Virus record (IMG/VR): IMGVR_UViG_3300028883_000051
Location: 1 to 61,332 of that record
Strand: one strand, 5' to 3'
DNA: 61,332 nucleotides
Source: a virus
In this document: positions 42,393 through 51,485 of the stretch, piece after piece
How positions within the stretch are numbered: position 1 is the first letter of the stretch
Layout of the letters: each line of letters starts with the position of its first letter
The notes under the pieces: model-generated
Seen by the model: only the letters and a program-made list of their open reading frames with translations
The model's database searches: none
Told to the model about the DNA's origin: nothing
Position numbers and translations under genes: made by a program

Positions 42393-42965
42393 CTACATCA
42401 AGTCAGAACGTTCGCCTGTATTAGCAGATTCTAAATCTGCACCACCTGCTTTACGGCACGTACCTACAATTTCGCCTCTCTTGATCTTATTAACTTTCTT
42501 TTCCTTGTCACGATCATCGGGAATAACGTCAAGCGTTACTTTAACGGTATTACCTGCCATAGCGTATACGTCACCGTTACCAAATTCAAAACCGATAAAT
42601 GGACGGCGACCATCTTCATCGGTAGTATCCGCAAACTTAAAACCCTGTTTAAATACATAAGCACCTGTTTCATCGGTATCGAAATCAACCGTAAAACCAT
42701 GCTCTACCGTCATATCTTTCAAGCCAAGCATATCCAGTGTAGCGGGAATTTTCCACTTCATTACCTGTTCGGTAAGTGTAATGAAATCCCACAATTTACG
42801 TGATACGCCGTTATCATCTTTAATATCGTAAACTACTTCAATCATCGGATTGCCAGCTTTTGACAGCTTAAAATTTGTATCGGAAATTTCTGCAAGATAT
42901 TCGCCGGGGGGCAAAGCATCAAACTGCGATTTAAAAGAATCCTGCTTAAAGGTAATAAGGGTCAT
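42393..42965 (-). CDS. DUF669-like single-strand-binding-type protein
   Basis: 190 residues. 'LPPGEYLAEISDTNFKLSKAGNPMIEVVYDI' type start is the hallmark of phage DUF669 proteins, which accompany Sak4-like ATPases and probably bind ssDNA. Beta-rich with an acidic tail. Start overlaps the previous stop (ATGA type). Confidence 0.82.
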   Translation of the reverse strand: MTLITFKQDSFKSQFDALPPGEYLAEISDTNFKLSKAGNPMIEVVYDIKDDNGVSRKLWDFITLTEQVMKWKIPATLDMLGLKDMTVEHGFTVDFDTDETGAYVFKQGFKFADTTDEDGRRPFIGFEFGNGDVYAMAGNTVKVTLDVIPDDRDKEKKVNKIKRGEIVGTCRKAGGADLESANTGERSDLM

Positions 42966-43780
42966 TATTCATTATCTCCATTTTGGTCTTGGTCTTTTTC
43001 ATATTCTTCTTCAGGAATTTCCCCAATAATTCTTAATGGGGCATCGGAACTATCATACTCACCAACAAGAGCTTTCATAAGTTTAGCAAAAGTAGGTTCA
43101 GCTATTTGATCGGGCACTTCCTTTCTACGTTCTTCTGGCACACGAGTAAGTACATCAAATTTAGGATAATTATTCAAAAGTAACACACGATTATTATCAG
43201 CGTCTACTGCAAGATACAACCGCTGCGTCATCCTGCGGCTGAATAAACCCGGAATAAGTTTCTTAGGCTGTAACAACGGAACATACTTATGACCAAGCAC
43301 TTCATCCAAGATACGGGCAGGATGTACAGTTGCAACAAAGTGCATAGGTAAACTGAGAAGTTTATCAAGTGTTTGTATAACTGACATCTGCGTATAAAGA
43401 TAATCTTGAATTTCGGGTTTATTTGTATCTTTACGACGGGCTACGGTAGCTGTCTCATTAGCTACGATAGCGTTAAAAAGCTGTTGGTTATATTCGGAAA
43501 AACTATCAAAAATAACCATATTATATGAGTGATCGCCGGAAACCAAGTATTCATAAATTTCATTTACTTCTTCATAAAAATCCTTACCAATTACTGCAAT
43601 ATCGATATTCTCTGTTGTCGGAGAAATGATATTATCAGCACTTCCATCAAAATCTACGAGTAAAGCCTTCATATCCGGTACATCTTTTATGGTAGCGATA
43701 AAACTTGTTTTACCACTACCCGTTTGCCCCATAATGCTCATGCGCATATAGGGGACTTTAAGCGGTTTACGTATTTGCAT
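42965..43780 (-). CDS. RecA-like ATPase, Sak4-type (AAA_24)
   Basis: 271 residues. Walker A 'MSIMGQTGSGKTSFI' (residues ~13-27), Walker B-like 'MVIFDSFSEYN', later 'HFVATVHPARIL'. Compact RecA core as in Sak4-like recombination proteins that anneal or exchange DNA strands. The context (DUF669, RecB-like nuclease, RuvC-like resolvase, Pol A) is a recombination-replication module. Confidence 0.87.
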   Translation of the reverse strand: MQIRKPLKVPYMRMSIMGQTGSGKTSFIATIKDVPDMKALLVDFDGSADNIISPTTENIDIAVIGKDFYEEVNEIYEYLVSGDHSYNMVIFDSFSEYNQQLFNAIVANETATVARRKDTNKPEIQDYLYTQMSVIQTLDKLLSLPMHFVATVHPARILDEVLGHKYVPLLQPKKLIPGLFSRRMTQRLYLAVDADNNRVLLLNNYPKFDVLTRVPEERRKEVPDQIAEPTFAKLMKALVGEYDSSDAPLRIIGEIPEEEYEKDQDQNGDNE

Positions 43781-43814
43781 AAAAAGTACCTTTCGGTTTA
43801 TATTCGATGCTTAA

Positions 43815-43843
43815 AGTATACCACACAGGCGGACACTGGTCAA
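43815..43843 (-). promoter_or_regulatory. Promoter of the Sak4-DUF669-polymerase operon with inverted repeat
   Basis: Minus strand: TTGACC (43838-43843), 17-bp spacer, TATACT (43815-43820). ACACAGGCGG and CCGCCTGTGT (10-bp arms, ~43822-43855) bracket the -35 box, so a repressor site is plausible. TTAGAAA repeats lie 10 bp further upstream. Confidence 0.82.
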
Positions 43844-43853
43844 GCCGCCTGTG

Positions 43854-43871
43854 TTAGAAAACTATTAGAAA
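43854..43871. promoter_or_regulatory. TTAGAAA-N4-TTAGAAA motif (11-bp period)
   Basis: Two exact copies one helical turn apart, 10 bp upstream of the -35 box. Related sites occur at 48839-48856, 51455-51472 and 55116-55133. Confidence 0.45.
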
Positions 43872-44908
43872 TGAGAGCGTTCCCTGTACTCAAAAAGTTC
43901 GTCCAGATACCCGGCGGTGTCCGCGCCTGTAGCCTTCATATAACAGTAGGAAAGCATGGGACACCTGTCACAATTATAAGTAGACGGGTTAGCAAAGATG
44001 TATTTTTCAGGTTCTTCTACCATAATTGCTAATTGATCCAAGTGACGAGTTAAATTTTCTAAATGGTGTTGCTGTTGATCATCGTTATGAAAGATAAAGA
44101 TACGGCTAAAGAAATAATCATAGCTTACCTTCCTGACATAAGCTAATTCATCGGCGTAACTGGAAAGGCTTTCACCAGATTCTTTTATTGCTTCCTCATA
44201 ATACTGTGGAATAGTATGTTCTAGTTTTCCCTTTGCTCTCGTTACACCTTTTTTAAGATATAATCCACCTTTTACAGGCGGCTTTGACAGAAGAATATTA
44301 TGACCAAGTTTCCACACTGGTTTATTATACAGTACCGTAGCCGCATAGGCGTACACCTGCATTTGTATATCAATCGATAGCATCATATTCAGGTTAATAT
44401 CAGCGGTAGTTCTACTGCGGGTCTTATGGTCGATGATAACCATATTGCCGTTTGTATCTTCTACTACAAGATCAATGACACCACGCACGTTAAACTTACC
44501 GATAGGCAGTTCAAAAAACTTCTCTACATCAATAACTTTGTGCATCCACTTAGGTACAGGATCACCGTTATAAAGATAGTTTTCGTAAATCAACAACGCC
44601 TTTGTGGTTAATGAATCTACAAGAGCTACATCATCTTGATATTGTTCTGCAAATTTTTGGGCTTCCTTTGCTACAGCAAGCCGACCAACATCAAACAGCT
44701 TTAGCGGCTCGTGTACATTATAAGCACCTCTGCCTTTTTCTTTAATAACAAGATAAAATGCTTCAAGTGCTGCGTGTACAAGTGAGCCTAAAATCATATA
44801 AGATGAAGGCTTTGTCGATTGCCTGCGTTTAAAATCTAATTCATACCAGCGTAAAGGGCACGTTCCCGATTTAGAAATACTCGTGACACTTATATCAAAG
44901 ACACTCAT
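43865..44908 (-). CDS. Cas4/RecB-like PD-(D/E)XK exonuclease
   Basis: 347 residues. 'SKSGTCPLRWYELDF' gives the first cysteine, 'LGSLVHAALEAFY' the GxxxH motif, 'VRGVIDLVVED' and 'MVIIDHKT' the D and DxK motifs, and 'NCDRCPMLSYC' the last three cysteines, so a Cas4-type iron-sulfur cluster is likely. It would resect DNA ends for Sak4-type recombination. Stop overlaps nothing; start shares bases with the resolvase stop. Confidence 0.9.
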   Translation of the reverse strand: MSVFDISVTSISKSGTCPLRWYELDFKRRQSTKPSSYMILGSLVHAALEAFYLVIKEKGRGAYNVHEPLKLFDVGRLAVAKEAQKFAEQYQDDVALVDSLTTKALLIYENYLYNGDPVPKWMHKVIDVEKFFELPIGKFNVRGVIDLVVEDTNGNMVIIDHKTRSRTTADINLNMMLSIDIQMQVYAYAATVLYNKPVWKLGHNILLSKPPVKGGLYLKKGVTRAKGKLEHTIPQYYEEAIKESGESLSSYADELAYVRKVSYDYFFSRIFIFHNDDQQQHHLENLTRHLDQLAIMVEEPEKYIFANPSTYNCDRCPMLSYCYMKATGADTAGYLDELFEYRERSHF

Positions 44909-45318
44909 ACAATCCCTTCCTTTTCTAAATAAAAAATAAGCATTTCGGCAGCGTCCTGTTCATGAACAGATTTAAACGTTTGCATGTGTTTATACCTGTT
45001 GCCTGTAATAGGCTTCCAATCAGCCGGGCGAATTTGTACAATAGCTGACCTGAGATTTTTTTCACGGTTTACAATATTGTAAACAAAAGAAGATAAACGC
45101 TGCATATCTTTTCTAAGGTCGGTACTTACGTGTACAGGTCGTACTGCTGGATTTTCTATTATGATTGTTTCTATGTTATAAGTTTTAAATACTTCATACA
45201 GTACGATATTAAGACGTTCCGGTGTTACAGAATTAAGATATACGAATACATCTTCCTCTGTATCATATACCGCTATTCCCGTTGTAACACCTACGTCAAG
45301 TGCTAGATAATGTGTCAT
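44905..45318 (-). CDS. RuvC-like Holliday junction resolvase
   Basis: 137 residues. 'LALDVGVTTGIAVYD' (catalytic D8), 'TIIIENPAVRP' (E), and 'HEQDAAEMLIFYL' (D) are the RNase H-fold acids of RuvC-type resolvases. Overlaps both neighbours by 1-4 bases. Cuts recombination or replication junctions before packaging. Confidence 0.85.
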   Translation of the reverse strand: MTHYLALDVGVTTGIAVYDTEEDVFVYLNSVTPERLNIVLYEVFKTYNIETIIIENPAVRPVHVSTDLRKDMQRLSSFVYNIVNREKNLRSAIVQIRPADWKPITGNRYKHMQTFKSVHEQDAAEMLIFYLEKEGIV

Positions 45319-45614
45319 TAAAAATCCTCTTTTGTCATGTGTTCAAGATAAGGTACAAAGATTTCATCTACAAAAGCTACAATTGTATCAGATTCACTTT
45401 TATATAATTGTAAAATTCCAAGAGCTAATAGAATGATAACGTTAAGTTTTTTTGTAATTCCGGTAGTAGCAATAGAGCCAAGAGCCTCAACAAGTGCGTA
45501 CTCTGTAAAAACTTTATTAGTATTATAACGGTGATTACAAACAAAGCAGAAATAATTACCCTCACCTACTTCAATATGTTCTGATCCGCAAATAAGACAC
45601 TCAGTTACTTTCAT
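45318..45614 (-). CDS. Zinc-ribbon protein
   Basis: 98 residues from the ATG at 45614 (AAAGGAAA upstream; the frame extends to 45647). 'CLICGSEHIEVGEGNYFCFVC' gives two CxxC knuckles; the rest is helical with a hydrophobic stretch 'LNVIILLALGIL'. Function unknown. Confidence 0.72.
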   Translation of the reverse strand: MKVTECLICGSEHIEVGEGNYFCFVCNHRYNTNKVFTEYALVEALGSIATTGITKKLNVIILLALGILQLYKSESDTIVAFVDEIFVPYLEHMTKEDF

Positions 45615-45777
45615 CAAAAACAGTTTCCTTTCTGTAAACAAGTTCATCTAATTCTTGCCCGTATAGATCATGATACATCATAGCAAGGATATAGAACAAC
45701 TTTGCGAGTAAAAAACGATATGACATATTCTTTAATTCTAAGATTTCCCGCCTCACATCTTCCTGATACTTTCTCAT
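45601..45777 (-). CDS. Small hypothetical protein (58 residues)
   Basis: ATG at 45777 with AAAGGA at good distance. The product 'MRKYQEDVRREILELKN...' is helical, with a hydrophobic middle ('YRFLLAKLFYILAMMYH') and acidic tail. It fills the only gap in this operon and overlaps the next start by 14 bases. Confidence 0.65.
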   Translation of the reverse strand: MRKYQEDVRREILELKNMSYRFLLAKLFYILAMMYHDLYGQELDELVYRKETVFDESN

Positions 45778-45782
45778 AAGAG

Positions 45783-47489
45783 TTATCCTTTCACTGTTGC
45801 AAGAAGATTTATAAGTTCCGCACCCGTTACTTTACTAATATCTAAAAACTTTCCTGATAAATTTTCGGTAAGCACTTCATCAAAAGAATTTTTAACATAT
45901 AACGTTACCCATACCGGACGAAAAGTTAATTTTAAACGCCGTGTACGGTACATAGCCTGATACATAGCATCTGCGCTCCATGTTCTATCATACGAAATAA
46001 TTGTACGGGAATTTGTAAGCGTAAGCCCGTACTTACCTAAGTCTACAGAAAGAATAAGAACATCAAAATCGCCCTGTACGTACCTTTCTACAACTGCGGC
46101 GTTATTAGATTGACCCCCGATTGCTAACCCTATTGTAACATCTTTTTTGAATTTATTTGTTAGAAATTTGTATAAACTTTTTGCAGTTTCCCGTTCATAC
46201 GTCCAGATAAGCATAGGCAAATCATATTGGTGCTCAGAGATTATAGAAGCAATTGCATCATTTTTTATGCTTATATCTTTACCTCCAAAATTTACAGGAT
46301 TACTTGTAGCTTGGCGTAACCGGGTTAACTTTGTAAGCGTTTCAAAAATATTTGAAAAAGAATCATTACCGTGTTCTTCTAATACAGGTAACACTTCTTC
46401 TTTATAAATCATATCATATATTTTACGTTGTTCTGCTTCCATTTCCAACGGCATAAAGACATTAATGTACTCAGGTGGTTTACTGCCTTTATCCCACTTA
46501 TCTAATTCATCCATGTGAACAGAAAACATTAAATCCTTAAACCGCTGGCGTGGATTAATTGAGAATTTAGTACCTACGATTGTACCACCGTAACGCCCTG
46601 CGGTACTCCATACGTTTCTATCTACAATACAATGTGTTTCCGCAAACTTCCAATAAGATGTATATACTTTCGGCAGCATCATCCGCAACTGCCCAAACAG
46701 ATCATCTATATAACGCGAAACAGGTGAGCCTGAAATAAGAAACGTGTACTTTACCGTCTTACGCACTTCACCGATATTATAAGCACGTTTTGAAGTCTTT
46801 GGGCTGTTACGCCTGTAGTTCTTTACCATAAGACTTTCGTCAAGTACGAGTACGTTATACTTTTCTTTGGCATAAAGTTTCCATTTTGTTGATGCAGAAA
46901 ACGTAGCATAATTGATAATGTTTATATCGTATGATGTATCAGGCTTTTTACTGTGACAGGATACAGCCGTAAAATCCGTCCACTTTTTTATTTCCCGTTC
47001 CCACGTGGGAATTAGGATTTTAGGACAAACAACTAGAATACGTTTTTGTTGCAGTAAAGCAAGTGTGATTAGCGTCGTCACCGTTTTACCCAAGCCGGGC
47101 GATAGCGAAAGTAAGCCTACTTTGTACGGATTGTTATATAGAAATTCTACAGCTTTCTTTTGAAAAGAATACAGCTTATTCCAACTTTCCTGTTCTTTTG
47201 GTGTAAGAGCATTTATCGGTAAATCAGACGTAGTATATCCAAATTCCTCTTTAATAATTTCTAAGGCTAATGGGCTGGTTATATTGAGTGTTGTATTACT
47301 ATCACGCGCCCATATTTGAATATCCTCAATACACGAATACAGCGGCGGAAACACCCATGTACTATTTACCGCATCCCACTTACCAAGGTTATCTTCAAAG
47401 TTTACAACCTTATTGAACGCCATATCAAGGTTACTGGTAAGTACGAGTTTACCTTTATTATCTAGTAAGGTACAGGTGATCTGTGCCAT
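45783..47489 (-). CDS. SNF2/DEAD-type helicase
   Basis: 568 residues. Q/motif I region 'LYSFQKKAVEFLY' then Walker A 'SLSPGLGKTVTT' (~residues 134-145), Ia 'ILVVCPKILIPTWEREI', motif II 'VLVLDESLMVKN' (DESx instead of DEAH), III 'FLISGSPVSR', and C-terminal motifs with 'LSVDLGKYGLTLTNSRTII' and 'DAMYQAMYRTRR'. All helicase motifs are present. Likely a replication or recombination remodeller. GGAGAGAA precedes the start; overlaps thyX by 32 bases. Confidence 0.92.
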   Translation of the reverse strand: MAQITCTLLDNKGKLVLTSNLDMAFNKVVNFEDNLGKWDAVNSTWVFPPLYSCIEDIQIWARDSNTTLNITSPLALEIIKEEFGYTTSDLPINALTPKEQESWNKLYSFQKKAVEFLYNNPYKVGLLSLSPGLGKTVTTLITLALLQQKRILVVCPKILIPTWEREIKKWTDFTAVSCHSKKPDTSYDINIINYATFSASTKWKLYAKEKYNVLVLDESLMVKNYRRNSPKTSKRAYNIGEVRKTVKYTFLISGSPVSRYIDDLFGQLRMMLPKVYTSYWKFAETHCIVDRNVWSTAGRYGGTIVGTKFSINPRQRFKDLMFSVHMDELDKWDKGSKPPEYINVFMPLEMEAEQRKIYDMIYKEEVLPVLEEHGNDSFSNIFETLTKLTRLRQATSNPVNFGGKDISIKNDAIASIISEHQYDLPMLIWTYERETAKSLYKFLTNKFKKDVTIGLAIGGQSNNAAVVERYVQGDFDVLILSVDLGKYGLTLTNSRTIISYDRTWSADAMYQAMYRTRRLKLTFRPVWVTLYVKNSFDEVLTENLSGKFLDISKVTGAELINLLATVKG

Positions 47490-48090
47490 AATGTTCTCTC
47501 CATATCGGTAATTCTTTACTTACAATATCAAACATCGATTGTACTGTAAAATGAGTTTCATACTGTACATCTTTTTGTAAACGCTGTTCAAACAGATGCA
47601 TCAAATTACGTAAGTTAATTGTGGCTATAAACTGTGTGTAAACACAAACGGGAAGTACCATTCTAGCCGTTTCTTTTTTAATAGAATTTTGCCGTAGTTT
47701 TTCATAAATTTCAAAGGCTTTATCTACAGCATCGGCATAATCAAACGTATCCTGTAAAGAAATAGCTTCTGGTATATAGTATTCCGCATTAGTTACATCG
47801 GTATAACGCATCGATTGCTCACTGCGCGACCATGTGCGGTAGGTATAAAGATGACGTGCTACAAATAGGGGGCATGTGATATGAAAAGTAAACATAATGT
47901 GTTCAAACGGAACAAGATGCTTATGTACGAGTAGATATTTAATTAGCTTACTTGCGTGTTCTGGATTATAATCCGCTAGTAAATCTACATCTACGCCGTA
48001 ACTGAGGCGGGCTGCTTTATAAATAATAGACTCATTATTGCTTACGTTTTCTAGTGTTACGATTGCAGGATGATTATATCCGTTTGCCAT
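47458..48090 (-). CDS. thyX: Flavin-dependent thymidylate synthase ThyX
   Basis: 210 residues from the ATG at 48090 (AAAGGAAATAAA upstream). The signature region is 'ARHLYTYRTWSRSEQSMRYT' (residues 79-97), matching the ThyX loop, but the canonical RHRxxS reads TYRTWS here; the following S, E, S and RY are kept. The helix 'LRNLMHLFEQRLQKDVQYE' carries the usual R and QxE residues near the C-terminus. Methylates dUMP with FADH2, completing the route from Dcd to Tmk. Confidence 0.92.
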   Translation of the reverse strand: MANGYNHPAIVTLENVSNNESIIYKAARLSYGVDVDLLADYNPEHASKLIKYLLVHKHLVPFEHIMFTFHITCPLFVARHLYTYRTWSRSEQSMRYTDVTNAEYYIPEAISLQDTFDYADAVDKAFEIYEKLRQNSIKKETARMVLPVCVYTQFIATINLRNLMHLFEQRLQKDVQYETHFTVQSMFDIVSKELPIWREHYGTDHLYLTR

Positions 48091-48091
48091 T

Positions 48092-48796
48092 TTATTTCCT
48101 TTCATACAGATAAATATAATCGGCGTTATAGACGGTATCAAGATACCAGTATTTAGAAGGCTTTGGAATATGACGCAGGTTATACGGTAGCGTTACAAAG
48201 ACGTTGTGCTTTTTACGTGCATACTCTACCCAATCAAAAAATTCATCTATGCCAAAATCCCCATAGCCATCGGGAGGATCAGCGTATACGATACTATCAT
48301 CGGGTACATCTATTACGTCAAGCGTATGCCTGAAATCAGATACCATAAAAGTAAATTCTTTTGTATTGCTGCGCAGTGTGCGTATATCGCGTATCAATCC
48401 TTTATAAGAGCGTATGCCTGTATTCACTTTCTTATCTGTATAAGGGGAGTACGACCCGAACGCCCCTTTTGGTGATATACGTAATTTTGTATAAGCGTTT
48501 CCGAGAAATGCAGCATAATGTGGTTTAAGCATTTCCGGATACGTTCTAATATATTTGTAAACTTCATACGTCATCGTCATCGGCGGAATAAAATCTTCAT
48601 ATATCATTTTTTGCCATAAAGAAATTATACCTATATCCGTATCAGCAAAATATTTAACGGGCATCTTTACAGTAAATTCTACATGACAGCGACCACAGAA
48701 GGGCGATATAAGTACACCGCTTGAATCTGGTACGTATTTATTGAGTAATTTTACTACACCCATTTTATACTTACGTTGTGACTCAGGGTATTGCAA
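48092..48796 (-). CDS. D12-class adenine-N6 methyltransferase-like protein
   Basis: 234 residues from a TTG at 48796, chosen because GGGAGG precedes it at 7 bases; an ATG at 48811 lies within the -10 box and has no ribosome site. 'LISPFCGRCHVEF' is motif X/I-like, 'YFADTDIGIISLWQ' the acidic strand, and 'IVYADPPDGYGDFG' motif IV (DPPY with D for Y). This last change could reduce adenine binding. Likely modifies phage DNA. Confidence 0.75.
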   Translation of the reverse strand: MQYPESQRKYKMGVVKLLNKYVPDSSGVLISPFCGRCHVEFTVKMPVKYFADTDIGIISLWQKMIYEDFIPPMTMTYEVYKYIRTYPEMLKPHYAAFLGNAYTKLRISPKGAFGSYSPYTDKKVNTGIRSYKGLIRDIRTLRSNTKEFTFMVSDFRHTLDVIDVPDDSIVYADPPDGYGDFGIDEFFDWVEYARKKHNVFVTLPYNLRHIPKPSKYWYLDTVYNADYIYLYERK

Positions 48797-48809
48797 TTTT
48801 CTACCTCCC

Positions 48810-48815
48810 ATTATA
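48810..48815 (-). promoter_or_regulatory. Extended -10 element upstream of the methyltransferase
   Basis: Minus strand CATGTTATAATGGGAGG: extended -10 TATGT-like plus TATAAT at 48810-48815. The -35 position (TAGAGC) is poor. TTAGAAA repeats (48839-48856) abut it, and a hairpin TGCCCCGG/CCGGGGCA surrounds the -35 region, so an activator-dependent promoter is possible. Confidence 0.5.
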
Positions 48816-48838
48816 ACATGCCATGCCCCGGCGCTCTA

Positions 48839-48856
48839 TTAGAAACGTGTTAGATT
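48839..48856. promoter_or_regulatory. TTAGAAA-N4-TTAGATT motif
   Basis: Same 11-bp period as at 43854. Lies between the hairpin arms upstream of the -10 box at 48810. Confidence 0.4.
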
Positions 48857-48892
48857 TTCACCGGGGCACGACAGAGACGGACTTTCTTTTTT

Positions 48893-48935
48893 ATACTATG
48901 ATTCTATAGTATAAAAAAGAAATAAGTCAGGCGAA
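48893..48935. promoter_or_regulatory. 17-bp perfect inverted repeat
   Basis: TTTCTTTTTTATACTAT and ATAGTATAAAAAAGAAA around a short loop, with further GACTT/AAGTC ends. Contains the CTTTTTTATA half-site seen at 51486-51505. Between the 58-residue gene (48962) and the methyltransferase. Confidence 0.65.
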
Positions 48936-48961
48936 AAAGAACTACTTTTTTATACTACTTT

Positions 48962-49138
48962 TTACATTAAAAAAAGTACCGGATAACTTAAAAAATTTGT
49001 TTCAGGCATAGAGTTTATCGTATACAACACTACCCAAATTGTAAGTACGATAAACAGGATGGCAAAACAAAAGCCTACGATAACAGCAAGTAAAATCAAT
49101 AACCAATAAGCTACCTTTTTTGTATCAGTTGATGGCAT
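48962..49138 (-). CDS. Small membrane protein (58 residues)
   Basis: ATG at 49138 lies 14 bases inside the previous gene. 'VAYWLLILLAVIVGFCFAI' and 'LFIVLTIWVVLYTI' form one long or two short membrane helices, with a polar N-terminus 'MPSTDTKK'. Fills an otherwise empty gap; function unknown. Confidence 0.62.
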   Translation of the reverse strand: MPSTDTKKVAYWLLILLAVIVGFCFAILFIVLTIWVVLYTINSMPETNFLSYPVLFLM

Positions 49139-49463
49139 CTGTAATATTTCCTATTCCTATATTTTTTTGACTCAGATAATTATCAAGATGAAGCGCAATT
49201 AATTCATCATTAGGAAAAATTGTAGTTCCCATTGTAGCGGCTGTGAAGTACGGGTAAGTACACCATACCTCAAGATCAGCGTGTATATTTACCTCTGTAA
49301 GTGTACCGCTTGTAACAACAATAGGTCGATACCACAATTTTTCAAAGCGTTTTGTATACAGATAACAAAAATCATCGGTATCTATTTCTTGATCAACTGC
49401 TAAAAAATGCGCTTCCTTTGGGGACGTAAAGATAACTTTTGAATGTATAAAGAAGGTTTTCAT
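49125..49463 (-). CDS. Hypothetical protein
   Basis: 112 residues from the ATG that overlaps the primase stop (ATGA). Mixed alpha/beta, aromatic. Not recognised. Confidence 0.7.
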   Translation of the reverse strand: MKTFFIHSKVIFTSPKEAHFLAVDQEIDTDDFCYLYTKRFEKLWYRPIVVTSGTLTEVNIHADLEVWCTYPYFTAATMGTTIFPNDELIALHLDNYLSQKNIGIGNITDAIN

Positions 49464-51445
49464 GCCCAATACACTGTAGGCGGTCTACCCGCCGTACTTT
49501 CACCCTTTCCTTTTTGTAGTTTATTATCGGTAAGTAATGGCTTAACGGCAGCACGTACCTGTGCTTCTGTTAGCTGTGTTTCATCGGCTAATTCCGTAAT
49601 TGTTAGACGCTTTCCTGTCTTAGTAAGGTAAGAAAATATCGTTTCTGTATTAAATTCTTTCTGTTTTTGCGGTGTTAGCTTAGATTTAAAGCCGTCAATT
49701 TTAGCACGAAAGCTAATGTTATCTATTTTGATAATCATTTCGCCTGAAATTCCAGCAATTTCACGGCCTTCTATTGCAGCGAGTACAGCTATTTCATCGG
49801 GATCATCCTTTTCAAAATCCGCTTGCCTTATGCCGATGAAACTATCGATAAACGCACCTGTAGCACTTGCGCCACGTAATGAAGCAATAGATAGCTTCTT
49901 ACCTTTTTCTGCTTTAGGGATGTGATGAATATACAGATGTGCCGCCTGTGGAAAACGGGCAATAAGTTCTTCACTGATAGTTGCCCATACTTTACCCATA
50001 GCGGTGTTATCGTTTTCATCGGCATTGTGCAAAGATTTAAACGGATCGAATACGATAATATCCGGAATAAAATCCTCAATTGTTTCTTGTAACTTCTTAA
50101 GGCTATGTTCACTATCTACACGTACATTCTGCTTATGTATCCACCGAATATTCTCCCAACCTTCAGAAGTACCATTAAAGTTACGCTTAATCCTGCGTGC
50201 AAAAAGTACCGGATTACCTTCTTCTTCTACAAAGAGCACCTTCTTAGGCGCTGTCGGTGTCCACGCCTCATTACCCCACACGGGCTTACCCTGTGCTATT
50301 GCCCGCATCATATCGATAGTGAGAATAGTCTTATAACTTTTTGGTGCTCCACCAATCATAACAACTTCACTGGCAGCGATAAACCCCGGAATAATCCAAT
50401 TGATTTCATTATCTGCCATACTAATAAAATCTTCCGTCGTCATAACAAATGGACGTGGTTTTACAAACGGCGGTAGTAATTCTACAAATTCTTTTTCACT
50501 ATGCTGGCTTATCCAATCAGAAATATCTTTACCTATATCTGTGAAAGACCATGACAATTCTATAATTTTAGTACGGTCATGGCCTAATACGTGCCTCACC
50601 TGATTTATCATAGATTCTGAGGCTTCATCCGCTTGCGGAATTATATAGATTTGTTGGATATGCTGGAAAAATCTTTTCCATTCCTTCTTAAAGTTATTCG
50701 CACCGGGAACGCCGATAACGGCTACCCCGTCTAATTTGTTATGTGTTTTAAGCGCCTGATACGTACAAAGCGTATCAGTTTCACCTTCACACACAATAGC
50801 ATAAGTAGCTTTCTTTAGGAATTGCAACCCGAATGGTACGAGTTTACTTTGTTTTGGCGCACCTTTTCTACCGTCAATAGTACGTCCTTTTATTGTTGCA
50901 ATTTCTCCATCAAAGTAATACGGAAAGATAAGACATTCTTCTTGCCCTGTCTCTTTATCTTCCGCCAGATAACCAATTTCCCAATCCTGTAGAGTATTAA
51001 ACGATAAACCTCTACTCTCCATATATGCTTCTGTAATACTCTGGTGTAATTCAATTTCAGCGGCAGCTTTCCTTACGATAGGCGTAAGCCCGACCATAGG
51101 TGCTTGTAAGGCTTTACCTACATCTAAGTGATATTTCCCCTGTGCCACTTTACCCATTGTCTCTTTATACGCTGATAACTTAGCGCGGGCTTTAGGGATT
51201 TCTTCTCCGATAATATCAACAAGGAAGCGGTAAGGCGTAAACGTACCACATACACTACAAAAGTATACACCTGTTTTTAAATCTATAAACGCAGAAGGGT
51301 TTGTATCGTCATGATGAATACATTTAAGTTTAACTTTGTGCCCTTCTTCTGGTTTTTCTAATTCATCAATATACTCATGATAAAACGCAAACCAGCTATC
51401 ATTACTTGGGGGATTAAAATCTACATTTAGTGGAGAAAATTCCAT
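49460..51445 (-). CDS. Primase-helicase fusion (CHC2/TOPRIM plus RepA-like ATPase)
   Basis: 661 residues. Zinc finger 'CIHHDDTNPSAF' and 'YFCSVCG' (C42..C66), TOPRIM 'YAIVCEGETDTL' (E220), RecA-like ATPase with Walker A 'IGGAPKSYKT' (364-373) and Walker B 'IIVFDPF' (D467), and a C-terminal winged-helix ('TITELADETQLTEAQVRAAV'). The second TOPRIM acidic pair is weak ('IIPQADEAS'). It combines priming and unwinding in one chain like T7 gp4, but with an AAA_25/RepA-type motor. Confidence 0.92.
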   Translation of the reverse strand: MEFSPLNVDFNPPSNDSWFAFYHEYIDELEKPEEGHKVKLKCIHHDDTNPSAFIDLKTGVYFCSVCGTFTPYRFLVDIIGEEIPKARAKLSAYKETMGKVAQGKYHLDVGKALQAPMVGLTPIVRKAAAEIELHQSITEAYMESRGLSFNTLQDWEIGYLAEDKETGQEECLIFPYYFDGEIATIKGRTIDGRKGAPKQSKLVPFGLQFLKKATYAIVCEGETDTLCTYQALKTHNKLDGVAVIGVPGANNFKKEWKRFFQHIQQIYIIPQADEASESMINQVRHVLGHDRTKIIELSWSFTDIGKDISDWISQHSEKEFVELLPPFVKPRPFVMTTEDFISMADNEINWIIPGFIAASEVVMIGGAPKSYKTILTIDMMRAIAQGKPVWGNEAWTPTAPKKVLFVEEEGNPVLFARRIKRNFNGTSEGWENIRWIHKQNVRVDSEHSLKKLQETIEDFIPDIIVFDPFKSLHNADENDNTAMGKVWATISEELIARFPQAAHLYIHHIPKAEKGKKLSIASLRGASATGAFIDSFIGIRQADFEKDDPDEIAVLAAIEGREIAGISGEMIIKIDNISFRAKIDGFKSKLTPQKQKEFNTETIFSYLTKTGKRLTITELADETQLTEAQVRAAVKPLLTDNKLQKGKGESTAGRPPTVYWA

Positions 51446-51454
51446 AATTTTACC

Positions 51455-51472
51455 TTTCTAACGATTTTCTAA
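51455..51472. promoter_or_regulatory. TTAGAAA-N4-TTAGAAA motif (minus orientation)
   Basis: Exact repeat with 11-bp period in the leader of the primase-helicase; the second copy abuts the AAAGG ribosome site. Confidence 0.4.
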
Positions 51473-51485
51473 TACTTTTTGCGAT

